A stretch of 64,000 bases of DNA from Paralvinella palmiformis (GCA_025642065.1 JAODUP010000188.1:241001-305000); one strand, 5' to 3'; shown: positions 1-13,605, numbered from the stretch's first letter. Numbers and translations are program-made. Notes: a model not told the origin generated them from the letters alone.

Positions 1-96
1 AAACAAATATGATAAAAACTTTGTGTTGGTTCAATCGTTGAGGCAACAACTCGTTAAAAAAAACTCGTGTTGATAGAATGAGGTATTACGTCGACT

Positions 97-380
97 GCCT
101 CTATGCTCTAGTATGAGTGAGGGACTTTCTTACTCATGCTCATGCTGTGCGGGAGGTCGGGGGTTCGAATCCAGGCCGTGGTACTACAATAGAGGGACCT
201 TTTCCTCCAGCCAGGCAACTGGCAAGGTTTTATTCACGGAATATGCCATATATTGTACATTCTAAATTCGTTTAGAATTAAGTCCTAGCCTACTGATAAA
301 GCAGTAAATAACAGTCTCCCTCATTCGAGGTAACTAAGCCACTTAAAATAACTGCCATAACGGCCATTATTAATAATACA
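97..380 (+). mobile_element. tRNA-derived SINE, family 2, copy 1
   Basis: The tRNA-like head starts GCCTCTATG and has a B-box GGTTCGAATCC, followed by a body shared with 3048-3357 (CAACTGGCAAGGTTTT, GTCTCCCTCATT, TAACTAAGCCAC) and a TTATTAATAATA tail. Confidence 0.75.
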
Positions 381-843
381 ATAGTTTAATGCCAGGTAGT
401 AACTGAAGTACCTTGTTATCTATATAAACACCGATCTTTTCAATTCTGACCAAAGGACTTCAGGCAGACTCCGAGGTTTAAATCTTCGTCTAGTCAAGAG
501 TCCTATTTTTTAAATGTTATTCGATTTAAACTTAAGTTATGTAAATATTGTTTTAATGTTACTCGACCAGATACCTCAGTCCGTTGAGGGTCTTATACGT
601 ATTACGTCGGGCTCGCTACGTGGTCTCTATTGTGATAAATATTTTAACAAACCGAGACTTACAAGATTTGTGTTTGATGATCAAATGACGTGATAACGGT
701 GTCCAGTTAAAACAAGACAATAACAAAACATCAAAGTGGTTTATTGTAGAAAAATAAAACTTGTAACAAAAAACCATCATTTAGTTGTCTTCGTTTGTTG
801 TCGAGATAAATGTCTTTGGAGGATAATAAAAAGATTGTGTACG

Positions 844-845
<2 letters not shown>

Positions 846-902
<57 letters not shown>
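846..902 (+). repeat. (CT)n microsatellite
   Basis: About 55 bp of uninterrupted CT, followed by imperfect (ATC)n at 917-940 and 1034-1142. The open frames here are repeat artefacts. Confidence 0.95.
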
Positions 903-906
<4 letters not shown>

Positions 907-1743
907 GCGTATGTGTATCATCATCATCATCATCATTATCTCTCTCTCTCTCCAAGAAATATTCCTGATATTGCTGTGTTATTATTCAGCACTCTTCCAT
1001 AGTTTCTATTGGCAAATATTGGTTATAAAATCTTCATCATCATTATCAGCATCATTATCATCATCACCATCATCACCATCATCGTCATCAGCAGCATCGT
1101 ATCTTCACCGCTACATCTATCACCATCACCATCACCATCAGCAGTATTTAGGCTACATCACACAGTTAGTACGAATTGTTCCCCAATGATGTTGTCACCC
1201 GACATTATGTACACCGTGAGAGTTCGTGAAATCTACAAATAACATTGTCCCTAGTGTTCCAACATTCTATGTACACCCCCCCTCCCTTCCCACCACCTGA
1301 CACCTTGACTACTGTAGAGGTGGATTTTAAATTCATATTAATTAACAACTGACCATTGGACTATGCGAGTATCAGGATCTGATCTTCCTTTTCTATCTGT
1401 TAATAAAGATTGTGATGTAAATAGCCTAAAGGAGTCTTATTTATTTGACGGAGACCATTGGAGAAAGCTACCTACCTGCTTCTAGCGAATAATTTACATC
1501 AGGTAAACTATCAGATCCGTCGATGTCCACTTTTGATACTAATATTGTTATCATCGATAGGTTTTCTCGTTTAAATATTTCATCAGATTAAAGCAGTTTA
1601 TCAGATCAAAATAGAAAATTAGTTTGATGTGAGTATCTCAAACAATTCCTGACAACTTTAACTTCACAAATAGATTGGTCTTATTGCCTAGAGAAGGTGT
1701 CAGATTTAGTGTGTTAAAAGGTGACGATGACACCATATCACGT

Positions 1744-1745
<2 letters not shown>

Positions 1746-1823
<78 letters not shown>
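1746..1823 (+). repeat. (TA)n microsatellite
   Basis: About 39 perfect TA units. Confidence 0.95.
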
Positions 1824-1826
<3 letters not shown>

Positions 1827-3047
1827 GTAGGAAGTCGACATAAAACAGGGAAATAAAATCATCCTATGATGGGACAATGTACTTAGTAACCTAATATTAA
1901 CCGAGTGGTGTTAAAAAGATATACATCACTGAAAGAATAGAAATAAAAATATACCCTTAATTAGAATTCCCACTTCATTTTTCTCATCAGCTTGCTTTGA
2001 ATCGAATAAAATCAAATTATTTAAATTGAGTCCTTAAAATGGTCATAATTATTTTTGTCCGTTTCTTTTTTTAATTGTTTTTTTGTTTGATTTTAATTAT
2101 TATTCAACGGGACACTGATGTTTACACTGATTCTTTATCACAATGTTTTAATATACTACATAGTAGAGCTCAGATTGGCTCCGAATACCAAGCTATTGTC
2201 AATCATGTCAAATCTTTACTCAGCTACCTGCAAGGTGAATCGTATATTTATTGTTTTGATTATGAAATGTTAAATATTTTATTAACAAATCTTTGCAAAG
2301 ATTAAGTAGCCAGGTTGTGTGTATTATAGTTGTTTTTATATCATATGTTCCTACATGTTCTTGTTATCACGTTGAGTACGAAATAAAGATATTATTAAAT
2401 ATTGTTATGACGTAGACATTAGCATTGACTGATGTCTGACAGCGATTTTTATCAAATGTATCAAATTAATATTCCCTTCCAGGTGTATGTTTTATAAGAC
2501 AGGACCCATACCACGTATTTATTATCTAATAAGCGTCAGACTCGTGAATAATTCAACAGCTGCACTGACTTTCTTGTCGTTGCTATAAAGGACGATAATA
2601 GGGGTTATGGCGGCGTGGAAACAAGAACGGAAAGAAGTATTTTAGGCCAAGAATAAAGCCAGTCCATTACCACTGCACGGCTCCCATCTCGGCTCCTTGA
2701 CACAACGTCACAGAAGTCATAAGGTAGTGTCAGGATAACACTCTATAACATTTCCTATTATCGCCCAACTTACTAGAGATAACACACGACGTACCAAATA
2801 TACTATAATCACGTTTTGACATTTTAATGATGTCAGGTAACGTAATAAAGCTTGTGTCTCAATCGAATCGAACTATCGTGAAATTATTTACTTTCTCAGC
2901 TTCACAATTTTATAAATGGCTATTTCTAGCATTTGTTTCTTCAAGACACGCCACTTATAAACCCCGTTTTTCCTAATAACCATATTACTAGTAACGCAGT
3001 AATCGTAGTTCTCATGCTCTGATAGGAGAGTGTTCCGTGGTCTAACC

Positions 3048-3318
3048 GCCTCTATGGCCAAGTGGGTAACAACGTGCGACTTTCTTACTCATGGTCATGC
3101 CATGCGGGATATTGGAGGTTCGAATCCCGGCCGTGGCATTATAGTAGGAGGAGTATTTCATCCAACCGGACAACTGGCAAGGTTTTCTCCGCCGAATATG
3201 CCATCTATTATAAATTATAAATTTATTTATAATTAGTCCCGGCGGTGAAGCAGTAAGTTACAGACCATATGAGTCTCCCTCATTTGAGGTAGCTAAGCCA
3301 CGTAAAATAAAATCGGCC

Positions 3319-3357
<39 letters not shown>
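3048..3357 (+). mobile_element. tRNA-derived SINE, family 2, copy 2
   Basis: Head with A-box-like TGGCCAAGTGGG and B-box GGTTCGAATCCC resembling a Ser/Leu-type tRNA with a long variable arm, body shared with 97-380, and a (TTA)n tail at 3324-3357. This is the better preserved copy. Confidence 0.8.
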
Positions 3358-3360
<3 letters not shown>

Positions 3361-3818
3361 CAGTAGCATTGTTGGACACTGTGCTGCTAAACATCCACTC
3401 CTATCTATGTCTGAAGGTATTTATTCTTTCATTTAAAGTTCCTTCGACCCATTTAGCTTACCTGTTTCATCATGGTGTCAATAAAAGGACAACATTTCAA
3501 CGTATTTCTTATTTTTTAATACTTAACATTACCAACAATAAACTCTTGTAGACGAGAAACGAGCTATACATCTTCTTGGAATGTTAGAATCAGATGAGGG
3601 AGTTAGTTCGGGCCGTCAATTGTTCCAGCAGAACTATCCCGAAGACCGGAACTGGCTGGTATCCTGCTTCACAAAATGGCAATATGACAACGGAGTGACA
3701 TTTTGTGGGGTTTCCTTTTCATTCGATGACATTGTCTTGTCTGTTGTCAGTAAGCCGATTGTGCTAAAGCTATTCGAGGACCGTTAGCTGAGGACGACAG
3801 CCTGATCATGGCATAGTC

Positions 3819-4418
3819 GCTGTCACTTGCTGATATAGTCACTGTCGCTTGTTGATATAGTCACTGTCACTTGATGATATAGTCACTTACTGGTATAGTC
3901 GCTGTCACTTGCTGATATAGTCACTGTCGCTTGTTGATATAGTCACTGTCACTTGATGATATAGTCACTTACTGGTATAGTCGCTGTCACTTGCTGATAT
4001 AGTCACTGTCGCTTGTTGATAGAGTCACTGCCGCTTGCCGTTTTAGTAACTGTCACTGGATGATATAGTCACTGTCAAATGCCGATAGATTCACTGTCAC
4101 TGGATGATATAGTAACTGCCACTTGCTGATATAGTCACTGCTGCTTGCCGATATAGGCACTGTTGCTTGCTGATATAATCACTGTCACTTGCCGTTAGAG
4201 TTACTGTCACTTGCTGATATAGTCACTGTCACTTGTTGATATAGTCACTGTCACTTGCTGATATAGATGCTGTCACCTGCTGATATAGTAACTGTCACTT
4301 GCTGATATAGACGCTGTCACCTGCTGATATAGTAACTGTCACTTGCTGATATAGACGCTCTCACCTGTTGATATAGTAACTGTCACTTGCTGATATAGTC
4401 GCTGTCACTTGCTCTATT
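3819..4418 (+). repeat. Minisatellite, 22-bp unit with 82-bp higher-order unit
   Basis: About 600 bp of diverged units like GTCACTGTCACTTGCTGATA plus TA. Near the left end three 22-mers and one 16-mer form an 82-bp unit that repeats. It does not encode a continuous protein. Confidence 0.85.
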
Positions 4419-4419
4419 C

Positions 4420-6272
4420 TTTAGTCTACTGAGAGGACAACCTGATTGACATTCAGAAACTCTTATTTTTCATCCGTTTGATGATCATCTGACAACTAAA
4501 CAGCTCTGATATTTAAGAGGGCGTCAGTTTGTGTATGTAACTGGGGGGAGGGGGTGCCATCGGTAAAGGAAATTATAGATTTAATAACTAGTTCTTTAGA
4601 CTACGAAAAAGGAACTTGAATGTTCGTATGAAGATGTTCTAAAAACAGTTCCATTATCGTCCAACGGACTGAAGCTAAACAGAACTTGACATTTATAGAA
4701 CATTAATATTGAATATATTAGGGTTGTCGAGTGACGTATTAAACTATACATCTTTAAGCGGATTATCATAAAATATTCCTCTCGTAAGTCACATATTTTT
4801 ACGAATCGATTTTTAGCTTCGGCAGATTGTCTTAAAATGTTGTTGATGTGTTGGTAATCCTTTTCTTCGATGTTCCCCTTTTTTATAAACCGACAACGAA
4901 ATTATCTGCCGAGATGGTAAAGATTAAGTTCAACTTTATAATCTTTTGTTTTTTAATAATTCGGATTTTCCCGAAACACCAAACCAACGGCTAATCAACT
5001 TATACTAATTTAGCCATCTACACCGTTTCACAAATTCTATAAAATAATCAACCTTGTTACATATAATATTTCAAGACTCTATCCACGGTGATATACGATG
5101 GAGTATCGTGTTTAGTGATGGAGATGCTTTTGGAGATGCCGTACAATTGTTCGAATTGAACGTAACAGAGAAGGACGAGTGAATATTATTGTGTTATCCA
5201 TTGTTATGCCGACAGTGTGTTAAAGAAAGTGGGTAGAATAAATATAGCAGAAAATTGATGCGAAACGAAATACGAAACGTCTTTCGGGCTTAAACCGGAA
5301 GTCGATACTCCATCCTCCGAGTCTTTGAGGACTCTGACGAATCACGCTACCAATGGAATGAGAGAGGAGGATGGGACTCTGGACGACGAGCCGACAATGA
5401 TATATTCCCTGTCATTGGTCGTGTTCTTTGATACGCCGGAAAAGAGATTCCCGACATTTAATGAGTTTTACGTAATTCACGATCGTCACATTAACTACTC
5501 GCCATCAGCTCTACGAGGAAGATCGACCATTTCGGATCCGTCGTGGATGTTTTCGTTTTTCTCTTCCCCGATTAGAAAGATCATCCCTCTACGAGAGGAC
5601 GCCATTCGTGGATGACATTAATTTAAAGAACTATTATTTACCCTCGGTAAACTCTTTAATAAATCGTCGAGTAGCCTATCGGGCTCACGACTGCCTCTTC
5701 ATCTCCAATATGGCACTAACTCATCCGTATTATATAGCACTCTTGGCAGCGTTCCTGCAACAGTGTGGGGGTACTTACGAGCACAATAGCAGTACTGTCA
5801 CTAGGTGCATCTACCGAAGCCAATGGAGTAATGGAGAAATGGTGTTACGTTCGCTACTAGACCATTTACACGTATGTAGTAGAGCTCGCGAGTACAATCT
5901 TTAGAAGCTTTGGGTAACTCTTTTCTCGGCTTACGTTAAAGTTAATGGGAACGTGTGACGAAGAGCGCCTCGTCTCAAATATTTATATATGCTGTGTTGT
6001 TGAATAAAGGATATGAAGTGAAAGAATCCCGACTCCGGGCGGGTAATAAAGTGTTTGACGCTAAAAACTGAAACATGACGTAACTAATACGATGGCTTGT
6101 GTCATTGTTAAGTCCCAAAATATAACATCTATCAATAGAGAGGTTCTATATACGTTTAGTAAATCGTCTGCTTTGTGGCGACAAGATGTAATGTTGAGGT
6201 ATGTTTACGTTTGCCTGTTTGTCGGTTTGTTACTATTGATCTCTGACCTCTTCTAATATAATTTTTATGCCA

Positions 6273-6306
<34 letters not shown>

Positions 6307-7000
6307 GATTAGCAATTATCTATTTCACCAATAACTCATCACCGTCATCATTTATCTATGATAAATATGAATAAGCGAGAAAAGGTATTATCTCTCGTTG
6401 TTACCTCAAACTTGTACCTCAACCTAAATCAAAGCTACTCCTGTGTTAACCTGTCTGTAGATAAGGTGGGGGGTTTCTTTTGGCATGGATGAATGTTACA
6501 AGCTTTTTATATGTTTAGTCAATGTACGACCTTCGCCTTAAACGACTGATAAATCGTGTTTTCTGTGTTTTAATCTTCTCTATTTAGCTTCAAGTGGACA
6601 ATTGCCTTAATTACTTGTACATTACAAGTTGTTAACAGGATATTTTGACGGATGTTGCCCTGTGGCATTAAAGCAAATGTTTTCAGTCGACTAGGTTTCG
6701 TTGATGTTCCACAGAAATGAATAGACACACACACAGCTGCTGATCTTGCTCTACCGAAGTATTTATTTTGTGAAATAATATATTCTTTATAGAATTTCGA
6801 TTTGCATAAACTTTAAGTCTTTCACCAAGAAGACGATCCCCGAACAGCGAATACTTATCTGGCGTTTATGAACATACCGTAATTTTGCTCTGACGTCATA
6901 ATCTCTTTGTACGTTTTCATGTTTCTGACTTTTCAAAGGCAAGACTATTGTTCGGCTGCTTGCTCTATATGTTCATAACATCTGTCAGGGATTGATATAC
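4420..7000. other. Non-coding stretch with a more complex block at 5280-5905
   Basis: No recognised gene. From 5280 to 5905 the sequence is less AT-rich, with adjoining plus-strand open frames 5325-5615 (96 aa) and 5608-5904 (98 aa) in different frames. Neither resembles a known family. Either a conserved non-coding element or chance. Confidence 0.4.
6278..6304 (+). repeat. (TA)n microsatellite
   Basis: About 13 TA units. Confidence 0.9.
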
Positions 7001-7080
7001 AGCACAGGTAATTAGGCAAATCTGGCATCATTTTGAGAAAGACAATGCCTGAATTGACATATTTTAAAACCTTTTGTTTG

Positions 7081-7383
<303 letters not shown>

Positions 7384-7893
7384 GTCTGTTAATATGAAAA
7401 CATATAAAGATTATGTTACCTATCAGCTTCCATTTCTAACAATATTTAAACAAGCAGGTTTGAGTTGCGATTTCTGAGAGCAGGTTGAGAATTTGTTCAT
7501 ATATTTTTAAACTGAAACATATGATATCTTCATAAATCAATTGTCGGACTGTAAGATTAATATATCTGGAATTATATTACTGTTTTGGTTGTGAAAAATC
7601 ATTATCCTTAAAACAATAATACTAATGTTCCCAGTATCCCTCATCGGTAAATTGCCGTTTTATCAAATAATATAATATCAGGCCAACTTCGTATGCTAGC
7701 AATTTTCTCCCATATTCGTAGTTTCTCCGAGCTAAGTCGGGCACTTTCACACCTGTATAAATATATTAATTATATTCAATTATAATTGACATGTTTTCTA
7801 AACACCGGTGCATTGTTTCCTAGTGAATTTCTTTTATATAAACATCGAGCAATAAGGTAATGTTAGACTCGGCATAGCTTCAATTACACCCGA

Positions 7894-8700
7894 ATGTCCG
7901 ACGAACCTGCTCCATGGTTAAAACCGCCCATTCGAGTAATTATACGGAACCTCATCCAGAAGAAAGTTGATCCCGAAGGAGCAGCTATAGCAGCCACAAC
8001 CAGAATTGCTAACGTCAATGAAAGCAACACAGCAAGTATCAGCATCTACACCTATGGTAGCTCCCAAAACAGCAAACGGAACCACAACCTGGGCATGTTT
8101 TATTAAAGAAACGGGAAAAGGAATACCAAAGGGAGAATCCCAAGCCACAGCCCGATCACATTAGCTGAGCTACTTGCAGTCAAAGCTGCATTAATCTGGA
8201 TATCGAGACAATCTTTCCAGAAAAGAGTCATCGTTCACTCGGACTCTATGGAAGCACTCACCATCATCTCCACAGCTAATTTCCACACCTATCCCCAAAC
8301 CATGACAGATATCTACATCACGGCATCAACCCTCAGGTAGAGTGGAATCCAAGTAATACTCCACTGGGTTCCAAGCCACGTAAACCTTGATAGAAACGAC
8401 CGAGCTTCAATCAACTCAATCGACCTACACAGACCACACACCATCATCATCCAAGGATTGGTACCAGACCACCACCGGAGTTGGACGTAACTTCTTCCTT
8501 AACAATAGGCTGGCCTATACCCAAATCAGACGACTACGTTTCTGGTCATAAACACGAAACTTCACCCGTCCGTCATTCTTAGCACTCTGCCTTCACTGTC
8601 AACAAGCGTACAATGTACCAAAGAAGACTAAAAAGTCATCTCCTCCCTGAAGACTTCGAACTCAGCACCATTGATTATCAGAAAATCAACATTCCAACCA
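7894..8700 (+). pseudogene. Decayed LINE ORF2 fragment with RNase H domain
   Basis: Frameshifted remains of a non-LTR retrotransposon. The PAPWLKPP and IYTYGS motifs (8025-8060) match the pre-RNase H and first catalytic motif, but Asp of TDGS is Tyr. From 8161 another frame gives LAELLAVKAAL (catalytic Glu) and HSDSMEAL (catalytic Asp), then a TAG stop at 8338-8340, then HWVPSHVN followed by ND.AS at 8371-8405. At least one frameshift and one stop make it non-functional. Typical of LINE clades that carry RNase H. Confidence 0.8.
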
Positions 8701-9130
8701 GACATCAGTATCAACAATAAGGACACAACAGAACACAAATTTCAACAAGACAAGGTAACATTACACATTCTATACAACATGATGAAGATTTGAATAAGTC
8801 AAAACCGGTCGTTGATATTGGGTTCAGTCGTATTGATCCGAATTTATTCTGATTTATGTTTGTATTATTTAGGGTTTATTTTGATTAAAAAATACTGGAG
8901 TGTATCGTACAAAGCCTGTCTCTGTGTCAACAATACTGAATTATTTATATTCAGATGATCCTCTTCTGGATTCTTTTAGTAATTTATTTTTTCCCCTTTT
9001 TTTCTAATTATACGGGTAATTAAATATAGTTAGGAGTTATAATTGTCGTTTGAACAAAAATATAACACATGTACCAGCGCATTAACTATCTTTGTAACAC
9101 ACGCGCGCACGTACCCACCCACATGCGCAC

Positions 9131-9131
9131 G

Positions 9132-9169
<38 letters not shown>
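9131..9169 (+). repeat. (CA)n/(TA)n microsatellite
   Basis: Short CA tract followed by about 15 TA units. Confidence 0.95.
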
Positions 9170-9171
<2 letters not shown>

Positions 9172-9695
9172 CCACAGTGGAGATATTACTAAAGTCCTGT
9201 TCTCTTTTCGAACTATTAACAACATCAAACAACATCAAGATCTAACAAGAAATATTCAGCTCCAGATCCATAATATTCTAACATCAGATGGAGATGAAAG
9301 AATACCTTCCCCCCTCAACACATTTGTAGCCTACTTAATAATTGTCATTGGTCTATTTGAAATCGGAAGGTTAATGTTAGTAAATATTACAAATATTCAT
9401 AAAATGCTAAAGAAATGGACAAATATTTTAGATGTTGTCATTCAAAGTTTGTCTGATCCTAATTATGAAAAGGATACATTACTCTCAAATGTATAATGTT
9501 CTAAATTAAAACGGCTTAAATGCCAAAAGACGCGAACATTAACTGACAGTAATATATTAATGTTTACAGTATACACCGATTATGTGAACTCTGACCTTAT
9601 CGTTTAAATCTCTCCCTACTATGACTGTGAAGAATACACAAAAGTTATATGTTATATGTTCTTTAATGTTATAGTCAAATTACTTAGTCATATAC

Positions 9696-9787
9696 ATGTG
9701 TGTGTATGTGTGCGTGCGTGTATGTGCGTGCGTGCATGTGCGTGCGTGTGCGTGTGTGTTGTGTATGTTTATATGTATATATGTGGG

Positions 9788-9843
<56 letters not shown>

Positions 9844-9916
9844 GTTTATTTTGTGTGTGAGTGCGTGTGTACGTGCGTGTGTACGTGCGTGTATACGTGT
9901 GTGTGTGTGCGTGTGT
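9696..9916 (+). repeat. (GT)n-rich microsatellite with GTGC variants
   Basis: About 220 bp of GT with GTGCGTGC and GTACGTGC variants and a pure GT core at 9795-9842. Confidence 0.95.
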
Positions 9917-11530
9917 TTTAGCTGTGTATAATAAGGCACAGGCACAGAGAATCTCGAACCGTGAATTCAAACTCTGGACGTTTCTTCAGGGGACTGAATC
10001 CAGAGTGGCGACTTTTCTTGCTGAGACATGTGTAATGTCTCACCAGTCCCTTTTCTGGTAGCTTACGTGTAATTCTATTTACATAAACTAACATGAAAAA
10101 CTAACAGCAGCCTATTTCGTATCAGCTTTTAAGCATCAGACTCCTAACGGTGTAAATATTTACGAAATAAAAAATAAATCCTCTTCAACCGCGAAGCTTC
10201 ACAAGACGACATAAGACTGCGGACAAAAGACGAAAAGACGAGTTTATTTTTAAATGATCACTTCCAAATTGCGTTATCACTCCTGAAGCTAACTCACCAA
10301 AGCGCTTTTTAACCAAATAATGCACGTCTCTAATCCGTTATCTAAAATATTTTTAAACAAGAGTTCCGAGCTACAAAAGGTCTAGAATACGTTGATAAAT
10401 TAATTAGAGCTCTATGTAACACGCCCCGACTTCCCCTCCCCCCCCCCGCCTCTCCCATCCCTCTCAGTGAGAGATGGATTCTTTTAATTTCTGGATTCAG
10501 ACTCGGTGTTATATATGTATATTATTCTCTCCCATTTAGATCGTATCCTAACATCAGTTAAATGTCATTCCTCTGTTCGACGTATAGCCAACGGGATTCT
10601 TTCCCGGCAGTATGCATATAGATCGTAATGTAATGCGTCTTTTTTTGCTAAAATATGTAAAGTATTTTAGATGTGTGTGAAAGTTGCAATTTGATTCTAA
10701 AGGAATACGGAAATGAGATATCCTTGGACCTTTATCAAAGGACCTTCATCCGTAGACCACAATCCGCGGATCTCTAACTGTGCAGTTTTATTCATAAGGA
10801 TCGGTGTGAGTTTGTAGCTGTAGCTGTCTGTATCCAGATCTCTCTTCGTGGATTCTAGTTATCTATATTTCCGTGTCTGACCTCATTTTTTTCGGGTTCC
10901 TCTATTCGAGTATCTATAGCCGTGGATTTCTATTCGTTGACCTCTAGACGGATATCAGTGAGAAGATCCATCTTCACACTTCCGGTGTCTGTATCACTCG
11001 GATGTTTTAGAACGTGGTCATCAAGTGACATTAGTGATGACTAATTGTGACACTTCGAGGCTAATATGAAGTAAATTGTACCAAACTGAATATGGTTCTT
11101 TTTCTGGATTGTTTTATTCAACTAACTGTTTGTTTAATTTTATTTAGTAATAATTATATTTTTATATTAGCAAAACCAGGAGAGGCACGTTTTATTGGGA
11201 GGAAAAAGACAAAACTTGGTGCGAAATGATCACTAAACAATATACATTTCCTTGGATAAACTTTCTGCTTGAAAACGAGGATGTTTTAGATTAACATCAT
11301 GAATTGTGGAAATATATAAATGTATTCCATCCTTACATCGTTCAGGTTTGTTGAGATTTAGAATTAAAAGGTTAAGTACGAGTATAATGTTTTTATATTG
11401 TCCACTTTAGAGAGGCGATCCCGAAAGATGGATGGATGCTATTGAACGACAAATTAGCACAAGATAAGTCGAGCAATGTCCTGGTTCAATATCCCGAGAG
11501 AAATCCTACACTTTATTGGAAGACGATAAT

Positions 11531-11722
11531 GGTGATGATGATGATTGGTGTTTTACGGCCACTTTTGTGCACAAGCAAGCCTAAATGGGGCCGAGCGCCC
11601 TCCGACGGTAATGAAGCGAAGTCAAAGATGAAACACCCTTCGGATATGCCCACGACGAGATTCGAACTCAGGTAGTAGTGATATGTGGTCCAACGCGCTG
11701 CCAACTAGATCACGGAGGCGCC
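11531..11722 (-). mobile_element. tRNA-derived SINE, family 1
   Basis: On the minus strand: GGCGCCTCCGTGATCTAGTTGG (A-box), GCGCGTTGGACCACA, GAGTTCGAATCTC (B-box), then a body of about 110 bp ending in (ATC)n. Same family as 19591, 23101, 61612 and others. Confidence 0.85.
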
Positions 11723-11791
11723 TTATGGTCATTAGATATTTGCTCCGATAAATGAATTGATTTGAAACGGAGATGATCGTAATTGTTAATA

Positions 11792-11820
11792 AACACACAC
11801 ACACACACACATACACACAC
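11792..11820 (+). repeat. (AC)n microsatellite
   Basis: Short AC tract with one AT interruption. Confidence 0.9.
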
Positions 11821-12040
11821 AGACAGAGGAATCCTGATGCAGTTTTAAAGATAATTTTCCTCGTGAGACTCGTGGAAGAAGCATAATATAAACAAAAAAC
11901 GGAAATCTCGGAATAATTATATCTAAATATGGATGTAGGATGTCACTGATTAAATGTGTACTCTGTATCTACAACTGAACATCATTTAATGATTGTTTGG
12001 GTTGATGTTTTGATTGCTGGAGGTAAAATGGATCACTTTC

Positions 12041-12346
12041 CGGCTGCTATCTCTTCTTGTCATCATCAATTAACCCGGAACAGTTTTTCTGGCCATTTCT
12101 TTGGTGATAATTTAATGATTTGTTTGGATTTAAATTTATCATTAAAAAAAACTTTTGATAAAGTTGTTATATCTATAATAAAGTGTAAATAATCGGCTGC
12201 TATCTCTTCTTGTCATCATCAATTAACCCGGAACAGTTTTTCTGGCCATTTCTTTGGTGATAATTTAATGATTTGTTTGGATTTAAATTTATATTAAAAA
12301 AAACTTTTGATAAAGTTGTTATATCTATAATAAAGTGTAAATAATC
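12041..12346 (+). repeat. Tandem duplication, 153-bp unit, two copies
   Basis: 12041-12193 and 12194-12346 are almost identical; the second lacks a base in the TTTATCATTAAA region. A recent tandem duplication with no recognisable coding content. Confidence 0.85.
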
Positions 12347-12406
12347 TTTGTTTTGTAATGCTATACCTAAATATTCCAGTAATATACTATTACTGATTAT
12401 CAATCA

Positions 12407-12408
<2 letters not shown>

Positions 12409-12461
<53 letters not shown>
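12409..12461 (+). repeat. (AT)n microsatellite
   Basis: About 26 AT units. Confidence 0.95.
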
Positions 12462-12464
<3 letters not shown>

Positions 12465-13055
12465 AACTATTAAATTATGTTGTAAATCCATAACTATATC
12501 AGGATCAAAGATTTCGTACAGTTACAATCCTAGAGAACATTTCATCCATATTAACAGCACGCCATTACTGACAAAACGGGATATTTGGTCGATACCGTTA
12601 CAGAGGAACCACTAGAGGTATAGCTCGTTGTACACAGGACGGTGCAATATTTCGGGTTGTGGAGGTCTATTATAAGTGTTACCTGTCACACTGATGTTGG
12701 CTTTACATTGAGTATCTTATCTCTACAACGAAGACGAAAATGTTAACAAAATAATGGTTGCTAACTGCACAGGTAAAAATTAGGTAAGCTGTGTACAGTA
12801 AAGCCATTAGCAGGAAACCTGACAATGTTTATAAATAACATTACCACGTGTCACATTTTATGTCAGTGTGACATCAGCAAGACAGGTAATTGGATATCCG
12901 CTGATATCTAGATTACAACCCAATTAATTATGGCCATCCCGTAAGTATTTGGCACCGGAGTACTTACGTTTTATCGTCTGGATATATGACAGCTGGGACA
13001 GCTGTAGAAATATGGCAGCTTATGAACCCCGGTTGCAGGCTCTATGTATCGCGTC

Positions 13056-13069
13056 GTTGCCATGGTAAC
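13056..13069. promoter_or_regulatory. RFX X-box palindrome
   Basis: GTTGCCATGGTAAC is a perfect 14-bp palindrome matching the RFX X-box consensus GTNRCCATGGYAAC. No gene is seen nearby; binding is inferred. Confidence 0.5.
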
Positions 13070-13375
13070 ACGTACCTACCGCATAAATGTTATGTAGTAG
13101 TGATGCCTTAATGTTATATCTGACGTGCTATTGTTTGGTGGCTAGTTACCTGATTTAATGAAGGTGGTAACACTGTAATGTTCTTTTTATGTCTGCTGCG
13201 TGCGTGCGTGCGTGCGTGCACGTTAGAATACACATATATATGACTACACGAGTACATAGTTTAAAAACGTACTCAGTTGTAAAAACCCAATATATATTAT
13301 TATTCCGTCTGAGCAATTCGTTATGAGATAGAACACAGACAGCCAAAGTTTCTACAGATTCCAATTATCTCTCTG

Positions 13376-13561
13376 TCTGCCTGTCTGTTTGTCTGTTTGT
13401 CTGTTTGTCTTCTATCTATCTATGCGTCGGTTTATATATGTGTCTATATACTTGTCCGGTTGTCACTATGTATGTATGTATGTATGTATGTCTGTCTGTC
13501 TATATGTATGTCTGTTTGTTTACATGTAAGTATTCAAATATGTAAATAAGTAAGTAAGTAT

Positions 13562-13603
<42 letters not shown>
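13376..13603 (+). repeat. Compound (TGTC)n, (ATGT)n, (AAGT)n, (TG)n array
   Basis: Successive related tetranucleotide blocks ending in about 19 TG units (13565-13602). Confidence 0.9.

Positions 13604-13605
<2 letters not shown>

Larger units (their letters stand above)
381..2990. other. Non-coding stretch
   Basis: Apart from the CT, ATC and TA tracts, no gene is supported. Short open frames (at most about 95 aa) are repeat-driven or unconserved in appearance. Confidence 0.5.
8701..11530. other. Non-coding stretch
   Basis: Dinucleotide arrays and AT-rich sequence. I see no gene or clear element. Confidence 0.5.

Noticed and set aside
3048..3140. Functional tRNA gene
   Set aside because: A- and B-boxes are present but the stems do not pair well, and it continues into a SINE body with a second copy at the window start. 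The other tRNA-like heads were rejected for the same reason.
3819..4418. CRISPR-like array
   Set aside because: Units are directly adjacent diverged tandem repeats without unique spacers, in a eukaryotic genome.
13155..13364. Small minus-strand open frame of 69 codons
   Set aside because: No motif, no conserved-looking stretch, and it runs into repeat sequence.
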